A stretch of 64,000 nt of DNA from Austropuccinia psidii (lineage: Eukaryota > Basidiomycota > Pucciniomycetes > Pucciniales > Sphaerophragmiaceae), in NCBI GenBank assembly GCA_023105745.1, contig JALGQZ010000009.1:45103967-45167966 (forward strand). Reading direction: 5' to 3'. Both the position numbers and the translations under genes were made by a program. Positions within the stretch are counted from its first letter, which is position 1. Each line of letters begins with the position of its first letter. The notes under the pieces were generated by a model, which was not told the DNA's origin, searched no databases, and saw nothing but the letters and a program-made list of their open reading frames with translations. Below are positions 1 through 8,205 of the stretch, one piece after another.

Positions 1-282
1 GGCTAGGGGGCCCAAAACCCCCCTGGAAGACTAAAGGACTACCCAGGCCCAAAATCAAAGATAAAGGCCTGGGGGTTGGTGATATGGAAATTTTCCAAGG
101 AGGCCAATGATGGCAGGAAATGGCCTGAGGGCATAAATGATGATGGTGGCCAGAAATGGCCAAATGGCCATAGAGCACGAGAGGGGGCCAATTGGCCATA
201 AAAGGATATGGCGTGGCCAATTGGCCCCAGGCTAGAATTGCCGCAACACCCATGGAGGAGGTTCAAACTCGTGGTTGTGACA
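1..282 (-). repeat. LTR fragment, GGCC-rich family C2
   Basis: Read on the minus strand this begins TGTCACAACC at 282, the same start as the LTRs at 42752 and 52632, so it is the outer part of a related LTR. It is unusually rich in GGCC/TGGCCA motifs and holds two copies of the 12-bp palindrome GGCCAATTGGCC (186-197 and 215-226). The other end lies outside the window. The open frame across it (39-266) is judged to be a by-product of the repeat composition, not a gene. Confidence 0.6.
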
Positions 283-305
283 AGTGCTCACAAAGGGGCC
301 AAGGT
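283..305. other. Short remnant next to the C2 LTR
   Basis: These 23 bases separate the start of the C2 LTR from the family A LTR. They may be the last internal bases of the C2 element. Nothing more can be said. Confidence 0.3.
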
Positions 306-1718
306 TGTGAGCCTTGACGTATATTTTACATACCCAAATAGGCCACAACTATCTTAAAAACAAATTTTGAGTTATGAATAACTCATAAGTCATGCATATA
401 TCCAAAATTCATCATTTTTGATCTCAGAAAAGATGAATAGCTTTTTATTGAGTAAGTAAATCCATGGATTTAACGCCAGATTTGGATTCTACACAAAAAT
501 TCCCTTAGGGTAGCTCCAAATATTGAATAAGCTCAAATTCACTCCTTGAGGTGGTAATATGGAAAATACTTCAATACCACATCATCAATACCACATAAAA
601 GATCAGTGAAAATTTGGTTTTTTCTTAATTTCACACCAAAATAATGGGAATGTGAGAAATCCCATGTCACATATACACTAAGAATAGTGTTATGCATGTT
701 TTGGGCACTTAATACCATGGTATTCTTACATGGACCTTTGGTACACCCATAGTGGATATCTCACTTGAAGCTTGATTTTCTATTTTGATGTGAAACACAA
801 GCAAGGGGGACAAAAGACATGAAAGAGAGAATCTTCAAAAATTCACAGTAATTACAACCTCTGATGAAAATTCCAAAAACATTGATAACTTTGAGAAATC
901 AATCATTATTTTGGAATAAAAGAAGATTTACAGATGTTACTCCTTTTATTCTTAACCATATTGGGCTTGGTAGTCATGTAAAAGCATCAATGAAGTAAAT
1001 ATGATAATCTTAGGTGACAACAGATGATGAAATCAATAATCGAAAAGTGTTTATTGTTTTCTCACTCACTGGTTTTTCAGTTTGCTCCATGGCACGCCTC
1101 TGTGAGCTGTTGTTGACTTAAAAGAGGCCTCCTCTTGCTGTTTTTTGCACATCCTCATCATCTTATTATCATTCATATCATTGTTACCAACAAGTAAGTA
1201 TTAGTTATAGTTATTCTTAAGTGTGTTAATTCTTTCAGAATCAATCAGAAAGACGTGAAATCATAGAATCCAACTATATATTGTTGTAATACTCTTATAA
1301 TTTCAATTTGATCTTTAAATCCACAATTCTATGTCAAATCTCTTTATCTTATCTTTCAATAAGTTCTTTGGAATATTAGTTAGTGATTTTTCTTTAATTC
1401 TTGAATTTCGTCTTGAAAATTAGTTTTCTTCAAGAATATCATTACAATTATTCTTGCAAAAGATAATTATATATTAAAATAATTTTATTGTTTTAATAAA
1501 AAGAAGTTTTATTATTAAAGTCTTCTTGTCATTGATTCTTGTAGACAATTACTTGCTCACTGTTAAAATCACTAGTAGTGTTCAACATGTGAAAGAAATA
1601 ATTCTTGAATTATTCAATTTTGGTTAGAATAACACTTTTTTATTATATTTCATAAGAACAGACATAGTACTGTTGATTAATATTAATATTATCATCAGTT
1701 TCATAGACACATCTTACA
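306..1718 (+). repeat. Family A LTR (5' LTR of element 1), internally deleted
   Basis: Starts TGTGAGCC and ends CATCTTACA, the termini of the three family A solo LTRs at 21705, 24910 and 46514, here in plus orientation. It is 1,413 bp against about 1,920 bp for the others. Homology jumps at about 828-832, directly from the stretch after the GGGGGACAAAAGACAT motif to the stretch beginning GAATCTTCAAAAATTC, so roughly 500 bp are missing. It is followed by a primer-site-like stretch and a coding leader, so it is a 5' LTR and not a solo LTR. Confidence 0.85.
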
Positions 1719-2101
1719 TTTGTGGGCCTGGCCATGTTTTTTGATCCTTGTACCCTTAATTAATATATTTTTAAGCTCTAATATATATTAATTTAATAAT
1801 TCTTTCTTTCATTTTAAATTTAAAATAATTCTTATTTTTTGAAACTGTTTTGGAAATATTTTCATTCAGGAATTTGGTTTAATTTTATACTGTTTTTACA
1901 CATGGCTTTTCACATCCAAAAACTTATAAAATTATTCTTTGAGTTACTCTGAATTAATTTTCATTCAAAATCTTAAAATTTCAATTTTTTTTCTTTAAGA
2001 AGAATTTTTTCTTAATATTAAACATATAAAACTTTTAAAAAATCATTAAAAATATTTTAAAAAGTATAAAAAATATTTTGCTTCTTTTATAAATTTTCTA
2101 G

Positions 2102-2996
2102 TGTCTTTAATCAAATACTGTGCAGCTGCTAAGAAACTCAGTACGAGATATATTACCAGTCCAGAATATTCAGAAGAAGAATCTGAGGACAGTATTGAGG
2201 TGCAAATTGTTAAAAGAGGCACCTTATTTAACTCAGAACAGCATAAATTACCACCAAAAGGTGTGTGTTTTCTCTTGTATTTTCACTTTTTATCTGTAAA
2301 TTGACGTGAAAATGGTGCATACCAGAAATGGAAGCAACTATTCAGTCCAAACAGAGGAATGTGGACAAGGAAGAGGCAAGACCAAATCCAGAAGTCCCAA
2401 GTCTTCCTCAAGAAAGACACATTTGGAGGATGCAAGAGTTTCCCCCCATTCCCCAAGGTCTGTACCCACAAATTTTGACGTGAATTCTGAGCCTGAACTG
2501 ATTTATGATAATATTTCCAGGGCTGAACCATTTTCAAGTGGCAGCAAGAGAAATATATCAATGCCAATACAAAAATTGGTTCAGAGCAGCCAAAGAAGAG
2601 GAGTGGGAAATATGCCCAGGCCTTTGGCAGGGGGCCATGAACTCCTACTTACACATCAAGCGCTTTCTGGGTCAGGAGAAGACCATAGAGCTCTTAGGAG
2701 GGTGAAGCACCCTGTCTTGCAAAGACAAGGTCGAAAAGATGAAGAACTGGTTGAAGAACCAAAGTCTTTTATCCATAGACCAGAAGGAGGAACTGGAAAT
2801 GACTCCAGCTTTGAAGAGAGATGCCCCAGTGGCGTCTACCAGCTCTAAAGCAGCTCCAGAAGTGTCCAAAGACAAGCTCAAAGGACCTCAGAAGAAGCAG
2901 AGAGGTCCCAAGAAGAATCAAGGCAAGGGCAAAGGCAAAGCCAATTGGCACAAACCTTTCCCACAGTGGTACAGGATCCCCAAATTGGAGCCTTGA
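2102..2996 (+). pseudogene. Family A leader gene with overlapping frames and candidate intron
   Basis: An acidic Ser/Glu-rich segment follows a TTCTAG acceptor at 2101 and runs to a GTGTGT donor at 2261. A candidate 65-nt intron (2261-2325) ends in ACCAG. Splicing joins the upstream frame, phase 1, to the frame that carries a basic Lys/Gly/Pro-rich product ending at 2996. That frame has two stops here (near 2480 and at 2703-2705). The alternative frame starts at an ATG inside the intron (2312, MVHTRNG) and is open to 2848. Both match the family B leader in layout and local motifs: MNSYL followed by K-FLG and LL-G in one frame, T-R-x-G at the N terminus in the other. Function unknown. Confidence 0.6.
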
Positions 2997-4370
2997 GCCG
3001 TGGACAGTGTATTCAACATGGCCAGAACTTCGATGGAATTCACAGCCAAAGAGCAGGAAAGGATGAACAGAAGTTTTCGAAAAAAATAATAGATCAGACA
3101 CATTTTATTCAATCTGATATTCATGTAGCCCTTGGTAATTCTGATGCAAAGATAAATAAATTTACATCAGATATAAGTGAATTAAAAAGAAATGACAAAA
3201 TATATACTGAATGGTATCATGTGGCAAACTCCACAATTGATTCAATTCTTCATACATGTAACAGAATTGAAAGTACATGTCAGGTTCAGAATGATGAAAT
3301 GGAAGATCTTTCCATTTTTGAAGGAATGATCAACTTAAGATTCTGAAAGATCATGTCTTAGAAATATTTCAAAATACCAATCAGTTTGCTACACATTTAG
3401 CAAAAAGTGACGGTGAAAGCCAGAAGTTAAAGAATTAAATCATTGAAAATGTACAACAAATTCATAGGAATTATGTACCACATATGCCAAGACATTCTAC
3501 ACCTTTGACTGAAGAAAAACCTTCTGTTAAAGGAAGTTTGACCCCATTCTTAGGAGAAAATGTTATCTCTGCAAAAGATATTCCCAAATTAGAAGAATGG
3601 CCAACATTCTCTGTTGAAGGAGAATATAACCATATTGAGTTCATCAGGACTATTTATATGTTGCAAGAAGACTTTCATATACCTGATGAAATCAAAGTGG
3701 GAAAATTACACTCTCTGCTTAGCAGAACTGCAAAGAAACGGTATTACAAGATGAGGATGCATCATGGGAAAAATCATTGGTCTTGGTGGAAGTCTGAAGT
3801 GTTACCAAATAGGACCACAATTCTTGGAGGTTTAAAATGATAAATGCTTTTGAAAATGCCATTTGTAACTTAGAGAAAGATAAACCACTTACTTGGTTCT
3901 TCAAGCAGGCTGACAGATTACCTGCTTTACACCCAGATATGTCTGACACTATTATTAATATGAAAATATTAAGAAAGTGTGGAGGAGAAGTGGAACATGC
4001 TATCAAAAGCAGATGTGTAGAACCCTGTTCAACAGAGGACTACATCAATGCAATGGAAGATATCATTACCAGGACAAGAATTAGTGAAAGTTGGACTAAA
4101 ATCCCTATGGAATCAAAGATGGTTTCCAAAATTCCCAGAGAGGACAGAAGACCAGAAAAACCTGTCTTGAAGTGTCATAAATGTGAAAGTACTTCAAATT
4201 TAGCCAACACTTGCACCAAAAAGACAAAAAATCAATGAAGTTCAAGTCATTGAAGAAATTCAGTGTACTGAAGAGAAAGAGGAATCTGATCAAGATTCTG
4301 GCGTCTCTGAGGATACACCAGTGGAGGACTATCCCATTGAAAACATTACAGCATTCTTTGAGGTCGCATA
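2945..4370 (+). pseudogene. Family A gag (capsid and zinc knuckle), broken
   Basis: Pieces of one Gag polyprotein occur at 2945-3346, 3484-3840 and 3837-4238. The middle piece carries the gag core (EEWPTFSVEGEYNHIEFIR), which corresponds to [18 protein letters not shown] in element 2. The last piece ends in a CCHC-type knuckle, with CHKC followed by a serine where the histidine is expected, so the knuckle is damaged. Stops and frame changes at 3346-3484 and near 3837 and 4236 prevent one product. Gag would form the cytoplasmic particle that packages the element RNA. Confidence 0.8.
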
Positions 4371-4437
4371 AGTCCATACCCACTTGACACAGTACAATAA
4401 GGATTGCTGCAACCTGATCAATATCTAGGATGCCAGA

Positions 4438-5082
4438 ATGTGTAAAGCAAAACCTGCTAGAGGTAAAGGTTACACTGCTGGAGCATCCTGTATCACAGCA
4501 GGTTTAATGAGTGATATTGAAGCCAAAGTAAATTTGGATACAGGGGCATTTTGCACTTGTGTGGGCAAACGTATTTACAAGCTATACTTCCTGAATGGAA
4601 AAACCATATATTACCAATAGAAGGTGTGCAGTTTAGTAGTGCCAGTAACAATATGTACCCCTTAGGTATATTAGACACTAATCTTGTATTTCCACACCCA
4701 GAAGGAAGTGTAAGAATAAAAACTGAGATTGTGGTAATGGTTAATTGCACATATCAGCCCATAATTTTTGGAAATGATTATTTAAATATTTATGATATTG
4801 AAATCAATAACCATACAGACAGATATTTCACAATTGCGCATAAGGAAGACAAAAATTTGCTTTTTCCAATACGCCAAAACAAATATCTGTGGTATCTTCT
4901 GTTAAAGATGCTTATAAACATGGATTTGTGTATAATCAAATTCTTGAAGCACAAATTAATCCAGAATTGTCACCAAAGATGAGGAATGAACTTATTGATG
5001 TGTTATATACATACAATACTGCATTTTCCTCTGATAACAGGGCATGAAGTTGATATTACTCCTAATATTGACAGACCATATC
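4438..5082 (+). pseudogene. Family A protease region, truncated
   Basis: The segment at 4438-4620 contains an aspartic protease core with the canonical motif LDTGAFCTCVG (about 4534-4566). A frameshift moves the rest, including ILDTNLVFPHP and an FGNDYLNIY segment, into another frame (4551-4982). The protease matures Gag-Pol in Ty3-type elements. Coding similarity continues to the abrupt boundary at 5082, where the next element's LTR starts. Confidence 0.8.
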
Positions 5083-6916
5083 TGTGAGCCTTAGAGGTGA
5101 TTTCATATACCCAAAAGACCACAAATATAAAAAATAACATATTAATATAAATAAAATAAATTTATTTATATTATTAAAATAAAAATCAAAATATAAATAT
5201 AAAATTATATTAAAAATAAAAAATTAATTATAATTTAAAAATAAAAATACATTAAATTTTGTAAATATAAAATTACATTTATACTTGAAAAAATTAAGTA
5301 AAAATGAAATTTTAACAAAATTGTGAAAAAATAAATAAATTTGGACAAAAGTTAAATAAAATTTATTAAAACTTTTTATCCAATAAATAAACATGTAAAA
5401 TTTATTTCACCATTGGATTCCTCATAAAAAATCAGGTGGGGTCACCTCTGAGTGAAATTCTTGTAACTCAACTCTAAATAAGCTTAAATTAAGTTTTTAG
5501 TATTTTCAATACAAAAGTTGAAAATCCTCAAAACCTTAATTTAATTCACACCACATGTGGTGTTAACCATCAATTTTTGTGTTAAAATTGAGGTGTTGTG
5601 TTTAGGTTAGAAGTTATGAGGAATTGAAGTATTTTCAATTGAATTCAATTGAAATGTCAAAATGTGCGCGTGTATTACATAAGTGAACTTTGATTTACAT
5701 ATGAGGTGTCAATTATTACTGTATTGTACTGTACAATTGAATTGAATTACATATGTAAATTATAAGTATAATACATGATGAGGAATTAAAGGAAAAATAA
5801 ATTGGAAAGATTAAATTTGGGGGGGAAAAGGAACTCCAGCTCTAAGGGGGAGCTAGACCCCCAAAATCCTTGCTGACAGGCGTGGGATGTCAAAATTCAC
5901 GCAAAAGCTCATCACTTTTGGCCTGGAATTGAGTTAACAGGGTCTGTGGACTCAATTGATGATGAGGTTTCGATACCAACTGGGGTAGTTTTAGCTGTTG
6001 CCAAGAGGGTAAAACTATTCTTAAGATAAAACAACCATAGTAAAAACAGTTTTAACTGGTTTCTACGCCTCTTACACACATTCTGACGTGTTTTGAGGTC
6101 TCTAGGCCTGGTATTGCTATAGTAATGGCTGATTTAAGGGTCTAAAATGGCTAAAAATGGCTAAAAATGGCTTAAACCAGCCCTTTTTGGTCTAAACCAG
6201 GGTTCAATGATGCCATAATTGGCTTTTCTGTTGTCAGACTGTTTTTCACGACTGACAAGAGTAAATTTTACTTTTGGAGTAAGAGAATTGATGGCTATAA
6301 AAGAATGTCTTCTTTGCCCCACTTTTCTCTTCATGTTAGAATCATTTCCTTTTATTAATTAGTTTAAAACTGTTAAACCAATCAATCAAAGATTCCAACC
6401 ACCACTTTTAAATCATTTTAATCCTTTTAAACACGTGAAAAATCTTTATAATCATTGTTTGTAACTCTTATAATCATTTTTACCCCTGAACCACCCCAAA
6501 AGTGAATTAAAGCATCTTTCATCACTGTAAACTTTGTCACTTTGTTTCCAAATTCACTCTGGTCACTTTTGGGCGTGTTTTCTCTTTAATATTCTTTTTA
6601 AAGACTTTGTTCTTTAATTAATTGCTTGCAGTTCTTTGCTCAATTAATTCCAATTGAAATTGCTCTTGAAGAAATTTCTTTTGTAGCCTTAAAATATCTC
6701 TTGTAGAGTATTTTTGGGATAAATCTTTATTGTTGGTAAAACAATAAATTTTTATATTATTGTTTTATACTAATAAAGTTATAAACAATAAAATTGGCGT
6801 GTTTTCTCTTAAAAATAATATTTCATACTATTTTTAACTGAATTTTACCTTATACAAATTTTGAGGACAGGAAAAGTACTTGATTTTTAATCAAAGTTTC
6901 ATATCCACACCTTACA
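5083..6916 (+). repeat. Family B 5' LTR of element 2
   Basis: Begins TGTGAGCC and ends CACCTTACA; 1,834 bp. The first 350 bp are extremely AT-rich. Compared with the 3' LTR it keeps about 21 bp near 5575-5600 and about 14 bp near 5800-5815 that the 3' copy lacks. It provides promoter and polyadenylation functions for the element. Confidence 0.95.
6296..6303 (+). promoter_or_regulatory. TATA box of family B LTR
   Basis: The motif TATAAAAG lies about 620 bp before the LTR end and recurs at 14484-14491 in the 3' LTR. It is the best TATA box in the LTR and would place transcription start some 30 bp downstream, but the start itself cannot be seen from sequence. Confidence 0.5.
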
Positions 6917-6918
6917 TT

Positions 6919-6936
6919 TGGGGGCCCAGCCGTGAT
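6919..6936 (+). promoter_or_regulatory. Candidate tRNA primer-binding site
   Basis: TGGGGGCCCAGCCGTGAT starts two bases after the LTR. It opens with TGG, the complement of tRNA 3' CCA, and has the usual 18-nt length. The second half (CCCAGCCATGAT) is preserved in the family B leader at 57811-57822. It recalls proline-tRNA type primer sites, but the tRNA was not identified. Confidence 0.6.
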
Positions 6937-7142
6937 ATTTTACCTGTGACATATTTTTTTACTCTTTTTTAAATCTTTTTTTTCTTATATTGAAAAATTT
7001 AAAAACACATAAAAAATACTTATAATTCAAAAAATCCATAAAAAATAACTTTTTTTCATATTATAAGTGAGGCTTATATTTTATTTCTTTTTTGAAATAG
7101 CCTTTTTTTTACTTAATTAATTGGCTTTTTCATTAATTTTAG
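6937..7142 (+). other. Family B leader with candidate 5' intron (7067-7142)
   Basis: An AT-rich untranslated leader. TTATAA followed by GTGAGG at 7067 is a plausible donor, and ATTAATTTTAG at 7142 a plausible acceptor. Both are conserved in the second family B leader (minus strand, about 57610-57690). Removing 76 nt joins a final A (7066) to TG (7143) and makes an ATG followed by TCT GAC. No in-frame ATG exists for the downstream exon without this splice. Confidence 0.45.
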
Positions 7143-8030
7143 TGTCTGACAACGTGGTAAGACAAGAAAACATTGAAACAGCCTCAACAGTAACCAGCAT
7201 TATCCCTGCCAGTACTGTTATTGTGACTCAAAATAACCAACCTGAACCAATATCTTCTGAATTAATTAACTTGGACATAAGTAATACCCTTCAGAAAGCT
7301 AAAAATTTGGCCAATAGTAAGTTTTTTGACGTAAAAATACTATTTTAAGCCTTTTTAACCATAATTATGCCTTCAACCAGGTCAGGAGCCAGCTACAACC
7401 CCTCAAGCAGCTCCCAAAAAGTTAATAGACGTGATTATGGCAGAGGACAACCAGGTACAGAAGGAAAAGGGTCAGTTGATGACCTCCAAACAACTAAAAT
7501 GGGTCATTCTGAAGCTGATAATACCATTTTACCTTCAAAAAGAGCTGACACCGCCACAACAAGCCTCTGTGGACATATACAAAGCCGGCCACAGTGCATA
7601 CAACAATGCACTTCAATTCAAAGAGTACCAGATCCTTGCAGACCTGTGGAAGAATTGCATGAATTCTTACCTGACAGTAAGAAAATTCTTGGGCCATCCC
7701 AACACTTGCAAATTGCTCAATGGATGGCATCCATTGATGGAGAAGAAAAACATGATGCTTTTGACACTAGAATGGAGGAAAAACAACCCTCCACCACCCA
7801 AACCAGTGCCAAAAACAGCCCCAGTGGCCAGCAGTAGCAATTCCAACGTGAAAAAGCAGCCACAAACTCCAAACAAGGGCAAAGGGAAGGCACCAGCCCC
7901 AAAACCTTACAGCCAGGGCTACAGAATCCCAAAGATTCAGCAGGATGCCATGGAAAATGTATTTCAGATGGCCAGAAGCATGATGGAATTACAGAAGAAG
8001 GAGGAAGCCAGATTAAGGTTCCAGAAATGA
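7143..8030 (+). CDS. Spliced accessory protein of family B (two exons)
   Basis: Exon 7143-7316 codes for about 58 residues rich in Ser, Thr, Asn and Val. A 64-nt intron, 7317-7380, has a consensus GTAAGT donor, a TTTTAAC branch-like site and an AACCAG acceptor. The second exon, 7381-8030, stays open in the spliced phase for about 216 codons. With the A from the upstream exon the product is 274 residues. Its middle has a helical-looking part (LADLWKNCMNSYLTVRKFLG) and its C-terminal third is basic and Pro/Lys/Gly-rich, then ends with a YRIPKIQQ segment and a charged helix. No known domain is recognised. It overlaps the gag-leading frame over its whole second exon. The intron and phase are conserved in two other copies. 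The start depends on the upstream splice and is the weakest part. Confidence 0.55.
7317..7380 (+). other. Conserved 64-nt intron holding the alternative ATG
   Basis: Donor GTAAGT at 7317, acceptor CAACCAG ending 7380. The ATG at 7367 that opens the overlapping frame (MPSTRSG) lies inside, so splicing removes it. The counterpart in element 1 (2261-2325) is 65 nt and also contains the other frame's ATG. The counterpart on the minus strand (about 57341-57407) has the same GTAAGT and CAACCAG. Confidence 0.55.
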
Positions 8031-8205
8031 TTTCTGACATATTTGATTCCATCCCAGAGTTGTATAATGCTATAAATGACGTGAAATAACATCTTTCTGA
8101 TAAAAATGACACCATTTGTAAAAACATCAAAACAAACAACCTGAGTCTGTGCCAAATTAATGAAACACTTATGTGTTTTGAAAAAGTTTTTAAGAACAAT
8201 TAAAA
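7367..8205 (+). pseudogene. Unspliced-frame Gag leader of family B (broken copy)
   Basis: The ATG at 7367 opens a Ser/Gln/Arg-rich low-complexity N terminus (MPSTRSGASY), uninterrupted to a TAG at 7835-7837. The same frame continues to be readable through SEMISDIFDSIPELYNAINDVK, a stop near 8087, and [11 protein letters not shown], then meets a TAA near 8201. In the sister copy at 56723-57358 this frame is open for 211 codons. One extra T in the run at about 8188-8192 separates it from the gag-pol frame. It is therefore probably the true N terminus of Gag-Pol, broken here by two stops and a 1-nt insertion. Confidence 0.6.

Larger units (their letters stand above)
1719..5082 (+). mobile_element. 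Element 1: family A Ty3-type internal region, 3'-truncated
   Basis: The order is a degenerate primer-binding site (1721-1736, TGTGGGCCTGGCCATG), an AT-rich leader, a small spliced gene, gag, then protease. It stops at 5082, where the 5' LTR of element 2 begins, just before the reverse transcriptase would start. The equivalent sequence continues into RT in the minus-strand family A copy at 59722-64000. RT, integrase and 3' LTR are absent. Several stops and frameshifts mark it as dead. Confidence 0.85.

Noticed and set aside
39..266. Open frame rich in Gly-Pro-Ile-Gly-His in the GGCC-rich LTR
   Set aside because: Such frames recur on both strands of every family C/C2 LTR (15415-15995, 42366-42796, 52350-52630) and follow the TGGCC repeat composition. 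There is no conserved gene context.
2064..2101. Intron in the family A leader with GTATAA donor that would also create an ATG
   Set aside because: Only 38 nt long, too short for a normal fungal intron, and the donor is weak; the true donor in family A may be further upstream.
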